Source of the DNA: Sphingomicrobium marinum
GTDB taxonomy: Bacteria; Pseudomonadota; Alphaproteobacteria; Sphingomonadales; Sphingomonadaceae
Direction: 5' to 3'
Assembly: GCF_026157105.1 (NCBI RefSeq)
Contig: NZ_JANPVQ010000001.1
Coordinates: 1,357,501 to 1,421,500 of the forward strand
DNA length: 64,000 bases
Shown here: positions 34,943 through 47,827 of the stretch, one piece after another
Position numbering within the stretch: position 1 is the first letter of the stretch
Layout of the letters: the number at the start of each line of letters is the position of its first letter
Notes under the pieces: generated by a model
What the model saw: the letters and a program-made list of their open reading frames with translations, nothing else
Databases searched by the model: none
Told to the model about the DNA's origin: nothing
Translations under genes and position numbers: made by a program

Positions 34943-35890
34943 ATGGCAAGCGTGACGCGAGAAGACGTGCTGCAGGCCGCAGACCGCATCAAAGGCGCGG
35001 TTCGCCGCACCCCGCTGACCATTCATGACATTGGTGGTGCCAAGGTCGCCATCAAGTGGGAAAATCGGCAGACCGGCGGCGCGTTTAAGCTGCGCGGTGC
35101 ATCCAATCGCCTCTTGGCCTTGTCTCCGAAAGAGAGAGCAGAAGGCGTCGTCGCCTTTTCTTCGGGCAATCACGCCCGGGGCGTGGCGATCGCTGCGCGA
35201 CGTCTCGGCATGCACGCCGCCATCGTCATGCCCGCCGATGCGCCCAAGGCAAAGATCGAAGGCACGCGAAGCGAAGGCGCCGAAATCTTCACCTATGATC
35301 GCCTGACCGAAAGTCGGGAGGAGATCGCCGCCCGTCTTGCCGAAGAACGCGGCGCTACCCTCGTGCCGAGTTTCGATGATCCGTGGATCGTCGCCGGGCA
35401 GGGGACATGCGGCCTCGAGATCCTCGAGCAGGCCGGTGAACAGGGCTTTCCGGTCAAGCGCATCATCATCTGCTGCGGTGGCGGCGGACTATCGTCTGGC
35501 ATTGCGCTGGCCTGTCCCGATGCCGAGATCGTAATCGTCGAACCCGAAGGCTGGCACGACATGGCGCTCAGTCTCCGAGCCGGAAAGCCGAAACGCGTCC
35601 CTGCTAATCCGCCACCAACGCTGTGCGATGCGATCCAGACGCTCATGCCCGCCGAGTTGACCGTCGACATCCTTCGAGCACGAGGCGCGAAGGGCGTTCA
35701 AGTTGGTGAAGACGCAGTGAGGGACGCCATCCGCTGGGCTTTTGCCAAGGGCGAGGTGACTGAACCGGGCGGCAGTGTTGCGTTAGCCGCCCTGTTGTCG
35801 GGGTCTGTCGAGCCAAAAGATGGCGATGTTCTGCTGGTATCGGGCGGCAATATCGATCCAGCTTTGCATGCCGAAATGGTCGGCGCCTAA
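34943..35890 (+). CDS. Threonine/serine dehydratase-like PLP enzyme
   Basis: 315 residues, fold type II. The PLP lysine is in GGAFKLRGASNRL near 51, the substrate loop is FSSGNHARGVA, and the phosphate-binding glycine loop is CCGGGGLSSG near 178. SGGN near the C terminus contacts the pyridine ring. The length (no regulatory ACT domain) fits catabolic threonine dehydratase, serine dehydratase or serine racemase. GAGAGGGAGATAGG precedes the ATG. It is divergent from the polyamine operon. Confidence 0.92.
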   Translation: MASVTREDVLQAADRIKGAVRRTPLTIHDIGGAKVAIKWENRQTGGAFKLRGASNRLLALSPKERAEGVVAFSSGNHARGVAIAARRLGMHAAIVMPADAPKAKIEGTRSEGAEIFTYDRLTESREEIAARLAEERGATLVPSFDDPWIVAGQGTCGLEILEQAGEQGFPVKRIIICCGGGGLSSGIALACPDAEIVIVEPEGWHDMALSLRAGKPKRVPANPPPTLCDAIQTLMPAELTVDILRARGAKGVQVGEDAVRDAIRWAFAKGEVTEPGGSVALAALLSGSVEPKDGDVLLVSGGNIDPALHAEMVGA

Positions 35891-36138
35891 GCGACTTGCG
35901 CCTTGAACGGGCCGGGCGTCAGCCTGTTGGGGCTGGATCGCTCGACGGCCTGCGTCAGTTCCTCAAGCTCTGCCGCCAGGATCTGGAGTTCGGCCGCCAG
36001 CGCCTTGGGATCGGCGCGGGCCATATCGGCAGACGCGTCCATGAGGCTCTCCAGCATCATTGCGATGCAGGGCAGGATCGTTTCTTCGATCCGCTCGAAC
36101 GCCTCTTCGAGACGCGCTTCTGGTGCAGGACTAGCCAT
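35887..36138 (-). CDS. Small helical protein of unknown function
   Basis: 83 residues starting MASPAPEARLEEAFERIEET. Mostly helical and acidic, with a likely amphipathic helix at 8-35 and a coiled coil at 44-66 (ALAAELQILAAELEELTQAV). It overlaps the end of the dehydratase-like gene by four bases on the opposite strand. The ATG at 36138 is preferred; the frame is open to 36273 but would overlap the small rightward membrane gene. Function unknown. Confidence 0.6.
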   Translation of the reverse strand: MASPAPEARLEEAFERIEETILPCIAMMLESLMDASADMARADPKALAAELQILAAELEELTQAVERSSPNRLTPGPFKAQVA

Positions 36139-36186
36139 GCGCGCGATGATGACGCAAAAGCGGTAAGAAATTATTAAAAGAGCTCC

Positions 36187-36363
36187 ATGTCGACAATCGC
36201 CGCCGCTTTGCTTTCGATCGGAATGGTCGCCGCGTTCCTGCTCGCGTTCGTCGGCACCAAACAGGCCATGCAAAAAGAAGACCGCACGGCAAGGCAGCGC
36301 GGTCTCCTGATGATAGCCATGGCGATCATTTTAGTCGGAAACGTCCTGATCTGGACGCTTTGA
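36187..36363 (+). CDS. 58-residue protein with two membrane helices
   Basis: ATG at 36187, TGA at 36361. The product starts MSTIAAALLSIGMVAAFLLA, has a charged loop (KQAMQKEDRTARQRG) and a second helix (LLMIAMAIILVGNVLIWTL). The two-helix hairpin, the positive loop and third-base GC preference support it as a real gene. The ribosome site is weak (AGAG). It fills the otherwise empty space between two leftward genes. Function unknown; it would place both ends on the same side of the inner membrane. Confidence 0.65.
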   Translation: MSTIAAALLSIGMVAAFLLAFVGTKQAMQKEDRTARQRGLLMIAMAIILVGNVLIWTL

Positions 36364-37020
36364 TCAGCGGATCGGGCAATCCGGATCGAGGCGGTAGTCG
36401 AGATAGTCGTCGATCACCTTGAACAGCTCCGGGATTTCGTCCTGGAAAAAGTGATTGGCGCCCTCGATTTCTTCATGCGCGATGGTGATGTGCTTCTGGG
36501 TCCGAAGCTTGTCGACCAGCTTTTGCACAGCGCTTGGCGTTACCACCTCGTCAGCGGTGCCCTGGATGATGATACCGCTCGCCGGACAGGGGGCGAGGAA
36601 GCTGAAATCGTACAGGTTGGCCGGCGGCGAAATCGAGATGAAGCCGCGAATTTCGGGGCGGCGCATCAGCAACTGCATGCCGATCAGCGCGCCAAAGCTG
36701 ACGCCAGCGACCCACGTCACTTCAGCTTCGGGATGGATTTGCTGAACCCAGTCGAGCGCGCTCGCTGCATCGCTCAGTTCGCCGATGCCGTTGTCGAAAG
36801 TGCCCTGGCTCCGGCCGACCCCGCGAAAGTTGAACCGCAGCGTCGCAAAGCCGCGGCGGACGAAATCCTTGTGCAGCATTTGGACCAGCTGGTTGTTCAT
36901 CGTTCCGCCAGCCTGCGGATGCGGGTGGAGGATCAGCGCTACCGGCGCGCGCGGGCGCGGTCCGGGGGTGAAACGGCCTTCAAGACGACCTTCGGGTCCG
37001 GGGAAAATCACTTCGGGCAT
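36364..37020 (-). CDS. Alpha/beta hydrolase
   Basis: 218 residues. LILHPHPQAGGTMNNQ near 30 and FNFRGVGRSQG near 63 are the start of the fold; the nucleophile elbow is GVSFGALIG (Ser near 107), with an acid in GTADEVVTP and the histidine in GANHFF near 195. Proteins of this compact family are called dienelactone-hydrolase-like or CocE/NonD-type hydrolases; the substrate is unknown. The ATG at 37020 is chosen at the start of homology (MPEVIFPGPEGRLEG). It is divergent from the cysteine desulfurase operon. Confidence 0.9.
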   Translation of the reverse strand: MPEVIFPGPEGRLEGRFTPGPRPRAPVALILHPHPQAGGTMNNQLVQMLHKDFVRRGFATLRFNFRGVGRSQGTFDNGIGELSDAASALDWVQQIHPEAEVTWVAGVSFGALIGMQLLMRRPEIRGFISISPPANLYDFSFLAPCPASGIIIQGTADEVVTPSAVQKLVDKLRTQKHITIAHEEIEGANHFFQDEIPELFKVIDDYLDYRLDPDCPIR

Positions 37021-37127
37021 AGATGAGCAACTCGGCAAATTGATATAATGTTGCACGAAGGGCTTCCGTGCGCGTGCGGCTCCTATATAGGGAGGATGAA
37101 ACGAAGGGCAATCACGAAGAGGACATG

Positions 37128-38180
37128 ATGACGGAGGCACGCCTCTATCTCGATCACGCTGCGGCAACACCGCTTCACCCCGAAGCGCGCGAGGCCATGA
37201 TCGCTGCGTTCGACTGCTGGGCCAATCCCAACAGCCCCTATGCCGAGGCACGCCAGTGCAACGGCATCATGGAGCAGGCGCGAAAGATGATCCTTACGGC
37301 GCTCAATTGGCAGCATGACCTCATTTTCACTTCCGGCGCGTCCGAAGCGGTCGTCATCGCGGCCCAGCGCGCCAAGGTGCCGGGGCGCATCCATTGCTGC
37401 GTCGAACACGACATCGTGCCGCACGGCATGGGTGAGGGCAGCATCGCGCTCGAAGTCGATGAAAACGGCATCGTCGACATGGCTGCGCTCGACGCTGCGC
37501 TTGCACAGGGGCCGGCGCTCGTGGCCATCCAGCTGGTCAACAACGAGACCGGGGTTATCCAGCCCATCGACGCAATCTACGACCGAGTTCGGGCCGCGGG
37601 ATCGCTGCTTCTATGTGACGCGGCGCAGGGCGCGGGGAAGATCGATCTTCCGGACGCCGATTTCATTACCGTTTCCGCGCACAAGCTGGGCGGCCCGGCG
37701 GGTGTCGGCGCGTTGCTGGTAAAGGATCTTAGAACGCTCGAAGCCATTGGCGGCCAGGAAAAGGGCTATCGCCGCGGCACGCAGAACGTCCCCGATGCCG
37801 CTGGCTTTGCTGCGGCGCTCGAAGCTGGTCGCTTTCGTAAAGCGATGCCGCGCCTGAGGGAGCTTCGCCAACGCTTTGAAAGTGCAGTAAAAGATTTGGG
37901 CGGCACCATCATTGCCGAGGCGGCACCACGGATCGCGACGATTGGTGGTATCGCCATGCCGGGTGCGACGTCTGCCGCGATGCTCGTCCAACTCGATCTT
38001 GCCGGCATTGCCGTGTCATCGGGTTCGGCTTGTTCGTCAGGCGCCATGAAAGGCAGCCGCATCGTCGCCGCAATGGGGCGCGAGGATCTGGCCAACCACT
38101 TCCTTCGCGTCAGCTTTGGGCCGGAAACGACCGACGCCGATATCGATCGCCTGCTGGAAGAGCTTAAAAAGTTCGCATGA
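37128..38180 (+). CDS. Cysteine desulfurase, first of a tandem pair
   Basis: 350 residues, NifS/IscS-like. LYLDHAAATPLHPEA at the start; active-site His in VEHDIV; Asp/Gln of the PLP pocket in LLCDAAQGAGK; PLP lysine in SAHKLGGPAG near 200; catalytic cysteine in SSGSACSSGAMKGSR near 305. All key residues are present. It removes sulfur from cysteine for Fe-S clusters or tRNA thiolation. AGAGG lies five bases before the ATG at 37128. The downstream paralogue overlaps it in an ATGA. Confidence 0.93.
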   Translation: MTEARLYLDHAAATPLHPEAREAMIAAFDCWANPNSPYAEARQCNGIMEQARKMILTALNWQHDLIFTSGASEAVVIAAQRAKVPGRIHCCVEHDIVPHGMGEGSIALEVDENGIVDMAALDAALAQGPALVAIQLVNNETGVIQPIDAIYDRVRAAGSLLLCDAAQGAGKIDLPDADFITVSAHKLGGPAGVGALLVKDLRTLEAIGGQEKGYRRGTQNVPDAAGFAAALEAGRFRKAMPRLRELRQRFESAVKDLGGTIIAEAAPRIATIGGIAMPGATSAAMLVQLDLAGIAVSSGSACSSGAMKGSRIVAAMGREDLANHFLRVSFGPETTDADIDRLLEELKKFA

Positions 38181-39265
38181 TCTATCTCGACTATCAGGCG
38201 ACCACGCCAATGGCGCCCGAAGTCGAACAGGCCATGCTTCCATGGCTCGGCGAGAAGTTCGCCAATCCCCACGCGCCCTATCGTGCGGGCAGGGAAGCCG
38301 CCGCTGCCATCTCGGTCGCGCGCGATCGCGTTTCAGCTCTGATGGGGCAGGGGGGAAAGCTCGCATTCACGGGCTCGGCCACCGAGGCGATCAACTGGGC
38401 GATCAAGGGCATTGTGGCCAAGTCCGAGCGCAAGCACGTCGTGACCATCGCGACCGAACATGCTGCCGTGCTCGACACGGTGGATTGGCACGGGCGACAT
38501 CATGACGTCACGATTTTGCCGGTCGATTCCAGCGGTTTGGTCGATCTCGAGGCCGTACGCGCTGCGGTCACTGAAGACACCGCTCTTGTCGCTGCAATGC
38601 TCGTCAACAACGAGATCGGTGTCATTCAGCCGATCGCCGAGATTGCCGCCATCGCGCATGAAAAAGGCGCGCTGATGCTGTGCGATGCGGTCCAGGGCTA
38701 TGGCCGCATGCCAATCCCTGACGGCCCGGATCTGATTGCCGCAAGCGCGCATAAAATTCACGGACCCAAGGGCGTCGGCTGTCTCTGGATGCGCGAGGGT
38801 TGCGAGCCGGAGCCACTCATTCACGGCGGCGGGCAGGAGGAGGGGCTGCGCTCGGGCACACTCAGTCCAGCATTGTGCGTAGGCTTTGGCATGGCCGCTA
38901 AGATTGCGTCTGAACGCATGGAAGAAGATCATGCGCACGTGGCCGCCTTGTGGGAAGCGGCAACCGCGCAGCTTGGCGAGTGGACGGTGAACGGCAGCAC
39001 TGATCGACGCTATAGAGGCAATCTTAATATCCGCCGCCAAGGGCTTGATAGTGCAAGGCTAATATCTGAATTACGCGATATCGCGATATCGCTCGGCAGT
39101 GCGTGCGCCTCGGGGTCCGGTCGACCCAGCCACGTGCTGCGCGCACTCGGGCTGAGCGACATGCAAGCGAAAAGCTCGATCCGGATCGGCTTTGGCCGCT
39201 ATACGACCGAGGAAGAAATCACCGACACCCTGGCGCGCATCAACGAGGCAGCTGCCAACCAATGA
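38177..39265 (+). CDS. Cysteine desulfurase, second of a tandem pair
   Basis: 362 residues. IYLDYQATTPMAPEV at the start; ATEHAAVLD; LCDAVQGYGR; PLP lysine in SAHKIHGPKG near 196; catalytic cysteine in LGSACASGSGRPSHVL near 315; closing arginine in IRIGFGRYTTEEE. All active residues are present, as in its neighbour, but the two are clearly divergent in sequence. Translational coupling and the following ferredoxin suggest an Fe-S cluster assembly or sulfur-relay unit. Confidence 0.94.
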   Translation: MIYLDYQATTPMAPEVEQAMLPWLGEKFANPHAPYRAGREAAAAISVARDRVSALMGQGGKLAFTGSATEAINWAIKGIVAKSERKHVVTIATEHAAVLDTVDWHGRHHDVTILPVDSSGLVDLEAVRAAVTEDTALVAAMLVNNEIGVIQPIAEIAAIAHEKGALMLCDAVQGYGRMPIPDGPDLIAASAHKIHGPKGVGCLWMREGCEPEPLIHGGGQEEGLRSGTLSPALCVGFGMAAKIASERMEEDHAHVAALWEAATAQLGEWTVNGSTDRRYRGNLNIRRQGLDSARLISELRDIAISLGSACASGSGRPSHVLRALGLSDMQAKSSIRIGFGRYTTEEEITDTLARINEAAANQ

Positions 39266-39594
39266 CACTTGTCCGATTCCTGAGGCCCGACGGCACACTC
39301 GACCGCGAGGTGGAAGCCGCGCCCGGCACCAATCTGCTCGACCTTGCGCAAAACGAAGGACAGCCGCTCGAAGGCGCCTGCGAAAAAGCCATGGCCTGTT
39401 CAACCTGCCATGTGGTGCTGTCGGATGAGGACTTTGCCAAGAATCCCGTAGCCAGCGAGGAAGAGGACGACTTGCTCGATCTGGCGGCCCATGTGACCCG
39501 CAATTCGCGTCTCGCCTGCCAGGTGGACATTCCCGATCAGGAGACGTTCACGGTCCGCATGCCCGGTGGCAGCGTAAACCTTGAAGATCGCTGA
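39262..39594 (+). CDS. 2Fe-2S ferredoxin (adrenodoxin type)
   Basis: 110 residues. Cluster ligands are in CEKAMACSTCHVVL near 40-50 and LACQVDIPD near 88. The pattern C-x5-C-x2-C-x(n)-C is that of ISC-type vertebrate-like ferredoxins, which supply electrons for Fe-S cluster formation. The ATG overlaps the stop of the second cysteine desulfurase, so the three genes are coupled. The frame is open further upstream but the conserved start MTLVRFLRPDG lies here. Confidence 0.95.
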   Translation: MTLVRFLRPDGTLDREVEAAPGTNLLDLAQNEGQPLEGACEKAMACSTCHVVLSDEDFAKNPVASEEEDDLLDLAAHVTRNSRLACQVDIPDQETFTVRMPGGSVNLEDR

Positions 39595-39623
39595 CTTGCA
39601 TCCGGCAACACAAATCGCCATAT

Positions 39624-39722
39624 GGCCTCTCGGAAGTCGGCGGACGATCTGTCCGTGAACCTGGTCAGGCCCGGAAGGGAGCAGCCACAGCGGTTTCGGT
39701 CGGGTCGTCGGCTTCCACCTCC
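39624..39722 (+). ncRNA. ffs: Signal recognition particle RNA, small bacterial type
   Basis: The conserved SRP domain IV lies at about 39655-39692: GTGAACCTGGTCAGGCCCGG, then AAGGGAGCAGCC (SRP54-binding asymmetric and symmetric loops plus GGAA tetraloop region). Flanking segments GGAAGTCGGCGGACGA and GTCGTCGGCTTCC pair to extend the rod. It binds Ffh and directs nascent membrane proteins to the membrane. Its location just before dnaX is common in alphaproteobacteria. Ends are approximate. Confidence 0.93.
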
Positions 39723-39777
39723 CAAAACTACCAATCACCACCTTGGCGACCACTCCGGCACCGCCTAGGTTCGGCCC

Positions 39778-41472
<1,695 letters not shown>

Positions 41473-41473
41473 C

Positions 41474-41800
41474 ATGCCCGATATGAACGACATTCTCAAA
41501 ATGGCCCAGCAGGCGCAGCAGGACCTCGCCAAGGCGCAGGGCGAACTCGACAATATCGAAGTCGAAGGCGTGGCGGGCGGCGGTCTCGTCAAGATCAAGA
41601 CCACCGCCAAGGGCCGCATCGTCGGCATCTCGATCGACGACAGCCTGATGAGCGTCGACGAGAAAGGCATGCTCGAGGATCTGATCGCGGCGGCGTTTAA
41701 CGACGCCAAGGGCAAGGCCGACCAGGCTGCGGCCGATCTGATGAAGCGCGCGATGCCGGCCGGTTTCCCGGTTCCAGGCCAGGCCGGCTCACCCTTCTAA
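41474..41800 (+). CDS. ybaB: YbaB/EbfC-family nucleoid-associated protein
   Basis: 108 residues. MPDMNDILKMAQQAQQDLAK is the N-terminal helix, and GGLVKIKTTAKGRIVGISID the central sheet. YbaB forms dimers that bind DNA and is nearly always next to dnaX (and often recR). AAGGGG lies in the end of dnaX just before the start. No recR follows; the next gene is an acyl-CoA ligase. Confidence 0.95.
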   Translation: MPDMNDILKMAQQAQQDLAKAQGELDNIEVEGVAGGGLVKIKTTAKGRIVGISIDDSLMSVDEKGMLEDLIAAAFNDAKGKADQAAADLMKRAMPAGFPVPGQAGSPF

Positions 41801-41863
41801 CACTCTTGCGATTCCGTAGCGGCGTGCCATGCTGACAAAATTGTTGGCAGGGAGAGATGCGTC

Positions 41864-43498
<1,635 letters not shown>

Positions 43499-43588
43499 TC
43501 GTCGCTGCGGACGTAGTGCTGGAAATCCCCGACGCCTTTCGCTACCTCGCCTGCAAATCCCACTATCCAGTCTAAGGAATCGCGACCC

Positions 43589-45268
<1,680 letters not shown>

Positions 45269-45288
45269 AATTGCTTTGGGGCGCTTTC

Positions 45289-45651
45289 TCAGGCCCGCAA
45301 AATCTTTTCCATCGCCTTGCCCTTCGCCAGCTCGTCGATGAGTTTGTCGAGGTAGCGGATTTCGCGCATTAGCGGGGCTTCGACTTCTTCGACCCGCACC
45401 CCGCACACCACGCCCTTGATCAGCGCGCGGTCGGGGTTCATCGCGGGGGCCTGGGCGAAGAAGGTGCGGAAGTCGGTCTTGTCGTCGAGCACGCGCTGCA
45501 GCCCCGCGGTGTCATAGCCTGTCAGCCAGGCGATGATCTCGTCAACTTCCGCCTTGCTGCGCCCCTTGCGCTCGGCCTTGGCCACGTAATGCGGATACAC
45601 GCTGCCAAAGGACATCGAGTAGATTTTGTGCTCGTCCTGCGCCTTCGCCAT
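45289..45651 (-). CDS. DUF2200 family protein
   Basis: 120 residues. [24 protein letters not shown] near the start, [12 protein letters not shown] and [12 protein letters not shown] at the end are the family pattern. Small soluble protein with no known function. It converges with ettA, 20 bases away, with no clear terminator between them. Confidence 0.88.
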   Translation of the reverse strand: MAKAQDEHKIYSMSFGSVYPHYVAKAERKGRSKAEVDEIIAWLTGYDTAGLQRVLDDKTDFRTFFAQAPAMNPDRALIKGVVCGVRVEEVEAPLMREIRYLDKLIDELAKGKAMEKILRA

Positions 45652-45712
45652 GCCGCCCTCCCGCTATCGCATTGCACAAAGCTACCGCGCCGCGTTGCCG
45701 AAGCAAAGCCGA

Positions 45713-46297
45713 TTAGGGGGCGATCCAGCTTCCCGTGAAATCGGGCGCCGCCAATGCCGCGCGGCGGTGCCCCGTATGCGCAAGGTGGAACCAGTCGATG
45801 TGTGTCAGTTCGACCAGCAGCACCGCGAAGTTCTCGCGCCCTTCGGCGACGCGCGCCGCGTCGGGTTCGACGCCTTCGAGGTCGTCAGGCAGGTTGCTCG
45901 TCGGTTCGGCCGCCTGCGCGCTCGGCGCCAGCGGCGCGAGGTAGCAACGCTTGGCGAAGTTGGAGGATTCTTCCCACGCCGCGTCGGCGACCGGGCCGGT
46001 GCGCTCGATCCGCCCGTTGCCGCGGCAGCGGATCTGCACCTTTTCCTTCTTGTCGTAGAAGAGCAGCGCCATCGCCGGATCGGCGTCGATTGCGCGGACT
46101 TTTGGCGCCCGAGCGTCGGTATGGAACCGGCATGTCCGCGTTTGCGGATCGTAGGCGCGCAGCACCATGATGCGCATGTCGCCATCCGCCGTTCCCACCA
46201 CCGGCACATGCATCGGATTGGATCGGTAGGACGCCGCATCGGCGAGGCGGCGATCGATGTCGGCCAGCACGTCGCCGAGCGTTTGCGGAGTATCCAT
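45713..46297 (-). CDS. Pyridoxamine 5'-phosphate oxidase-family flavoprotein
   Basis: 194 residues. The split-barrel FMN fold is suggested by MRIMVLRAYDPQTRTCRFHTDA near 41-62, then ALLFYDKKEKVQIRCRGNG near 77-95, and LTHIDWFHLAHTGHRRA near 165-182, which resembles the phosphate/FMN end of PNPOx. It is shorter than true PdxH, so it is probably a PdxH-like oxidase or a haem/FMN protein of unknown substrate. Confidence 0.82.
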   Translation of the reverse strand: MDTPQTLGDVLADIDRRLADAASYRSNPMHVPVVGTADGDMRIMVLRAYDPQTRTCRFHTDARAPKVRAIDADPAMALLFYDKKEKVQIRCRGNGRIERTGPVADAAWEESSNFAKRCYLAPLAPSAQAAEPTSNLPDDLEGVEPDAARVAEGRENFAVLLVELTHIDWFHLAHTGHRRAALAAPDFTGSWIAP

Positions 46298-46337
46298 GGG
46301 GCAGGGGGCCTACCACCGCACCGGGAAAGCGAACAGC

Positions 46338-46961
46338 CTATTCGCCTTGCGCGACCTGCGCACGCGCTTCGGCCTGCAGCCGTTGCTCCAGCCCCGAAAC
46401 TCTCGCGATTAGTTGCGAATAGCGTTCCTGGCTGATCGCGCCGCTTGTCCGCAGCGCTTCGATCTGCGCCTTGGTATCGGCGATTTGCTGCGCTGCCTCG
46501 GCCTGCGCACGGGCCAGTTCCTCATCGGTGCGGGCAATCGATTGCGGCACTTCCACGCCGCCCTGCATCGATGCCTGCACTGCCTGCTGCACCGCTTCGC
46601 GCTGCGTCAGTTCGCCGGCGTCGACTTTTGCCTGCAGGCGGTCGAGCGCGCGCGTGAAGTCGGGGTTGGCGCCGTCGATGCTGCGCGAAACAGCGCGGTC
46701 GATCGCGTCGATGCGGCGATCATTTTCTTCGACGATGCGGTCCACCGCGGCCACGCGCTGTTCGACCAGGCGATCGACCTGATCCACGGTGCGGTCGACG
46801 CGTTCGACCGCGCGGTCGACGCTTTCGACCTGCGCATCGACATGCTCGATAACGCCGTCGACGCCGGTGCCTTCGCCGAGCGCTTCGACCCAAAACGCCC
46901 AGCCACCGACCATCACCAAGGCCGCCGCGGGGATGACGATCAATCCTGCAAGTTTCTTCAC
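46338..46961 (-). CDS. Membrane-anchored coiled-coil protein with VDR heptads
   Basis: 207 residues. Starts at a GTG; the N terminus KKLAGLIVIPAAALVMVGGW is a membrane anchor or signal. Residues 36-95 form a regular coiled coil with about eight near-heptad units of the form xVDRxVE (VESVDRAVERVDRTVDQVD). The C-terminal 100 residues are also helical (AQAEAAQQIADTKAQIEALR) and resemble a SHOCT-like ending (ISQERYSQLIARV). The predicted product is a periplasmic or membrane-tethered rod. An inverted repeat lies 13 bases upstream of the start. Function unknown. Confidence 0.65.
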   Translation of the reverse strand: MKKLAGLIVIPAAALVMVGGWAFWVEALGEGTGVDGVIEHVDAQVESVDRAVERVDRTVDQVDRLVEQRVAAVDRIVEENDRRIDAIDRAVSRSIDGANPDFTRALDRLQAKVDAGELTQREAVQQAVQASMQGGVEVPQSIARTDEELARAQAEAAQQIADTKAQIEALRTSGAISQERYSQLIARVSGLEQRLQAEARAQVAQGE

Positions 46962-46973
46962 GGAACACCCTCT

Positions 46974-46997
46974 ACTGTATCACTCACCTCATACAGT
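46974..46997. promoter_or_regulatory. Inverted repeat ACTGTAT-N10-ATACAGT, possible operator
   Basis: Perfect 7-bp arms at 46974-46980 and 46991-46997, directly upstream of the GTG start of the coiled-coil gene. A second short pair (ACTCAC/GTGAGT) overlaps it. It could be an operator or part of a promoter; the spacing is wrong for an E. coli-type LexA box. Confidence 0.4.
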
Positions 46998-47052
46998 GAG
47001 TTCGGGCGCGGGCCAAGGAAAAAGGAGTGTGGGAGCGCGGGGACGCGGTGAC

Positions 47053-47652
47053 CTAGTTGCGCACCGCATCGCGCACGGTGTCGCGAATTTCATCGCGCAA
47101 ATCCTGCGCCGCCGCGCGGATTTCCTCGCGTTCCTCGTCGGAGACGTCGTCCCCGGCTTCTTCCGCGACTCGCGCCAGCTCGGAAAGCGCGCCCGCGACA
47201 TCGGCGGAAACCTGTTCGCCCGGCGCGGCGTCGGCATTCTCTTCGGTCAGCGACTCCAGCCGTGACACCGCTTCTTCGCGTTTGGCCAACGCGGCGGAAA
47301 GTTGGCTTGCGCGCTCGTCAGCCGACAGTTCTTCATTGTCGGCAATTGCCAGCACTTCGGCATCGGCCTGCGACAGAGCCGCCGAAGCCGCCTCGATCGC
47401 TTCCAATTGCGAGGATGCTGCGTCGCTTGCCACGCGTTCGCCGGCTAGCGCCGCATCGATTTCCGCCTGGGCGCGGTCGAACGCGGAATCGCCGCGATCG
47501 CGGCCGCCAATCCGGATGGTATCGCCGTCATTCTCGATCGTGATTTCCGACCGAACTTCATCGAACGCATCCATGATTACCGGCGCCTGTCGCACGGTGC
47601 CGCCGACAAGAGCCGCCGCCCCGCACGCCGCGATCCACATAAAACCCTTCAT
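47053..47652 (-). CDS. Exported helical protein of unknown function
   Basis: 199 residues. Signal or anchor segment MKGFMWIAACGAAALVGGTV, then a short beta-like segment (SEITIENDGDTIRIGGRDRG), then about 140 residues of Ala/Glu/Asp-rich helix with coiled-coil tendency (EAVSRLESLTEENADAAP). Ends with EIRDTVRDAVRN. GGGAG lies a few bases before the ATG. It precedes the VDR coiled-coil gene on the same strand and the two probably act together. A possible promoter lies upstream (TTGAAA and GATATA, 17 bases apart). Confidence 0.6.
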   Translation of the reverse strand: MKGFMWIAACGAAALVGGTVRQAPVIMDAFDEVRSEITIENDGDTIRIGGRDRGDSAFDRAQAEIDAALAGERVASDAASSQLEAIEAASAALSQADAEVLAIADNEELSADERASQLSAALAKREEAVSRLESLTEENADAAPGEQVSADVAGALSELARVAEEAGDDVSDEEREEIRAAAQDLRDEIRDTVRDAVRN

Positions 47653-47735
47653 GCCACTCCCTTTTCGATAAAAGATATATCGGCGTGGGTGCCCGCATTT
47701 TCAACTGAAACTCGACGAAGCGGGGAAGCGGCACG

Positions 47736-47768
47736 AAAAAGGGCGCGAGCCCGAAGGCTGCGCCCTTT
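47736..47768 (-). terminator. Strong rho-independent terminator
   Basis: On the minus strand AAAGGGCGC (47768-47760) pairs with GCGCCCTTT (47746-47738), with an inner AGCC/GGCT stem on a four-base loop, and TTTTT ends at 47736. It terminates the leftward unit ending at 47828. Confidence 0.88.
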
Positions 47769-47827
47769 CCCATCAATTCCGACCGAAGGTGTGTGCTACA
47801 AAAAGCGACGGCCGGCCGAGCAGTGTG

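Noticed and set aside
37096-37128. Ten-codon Lys/Arg-rich leader peptide before the first cysteine desulfurase
   Set aside because: GGAGG touches the ATG without spacing and there is no attenuator structure; probably chance.
46974-46997. LexA box
   Set aside because: CTGT and ACAG are 14 bases apart instead of eight, and the gene is not an SOS gene.
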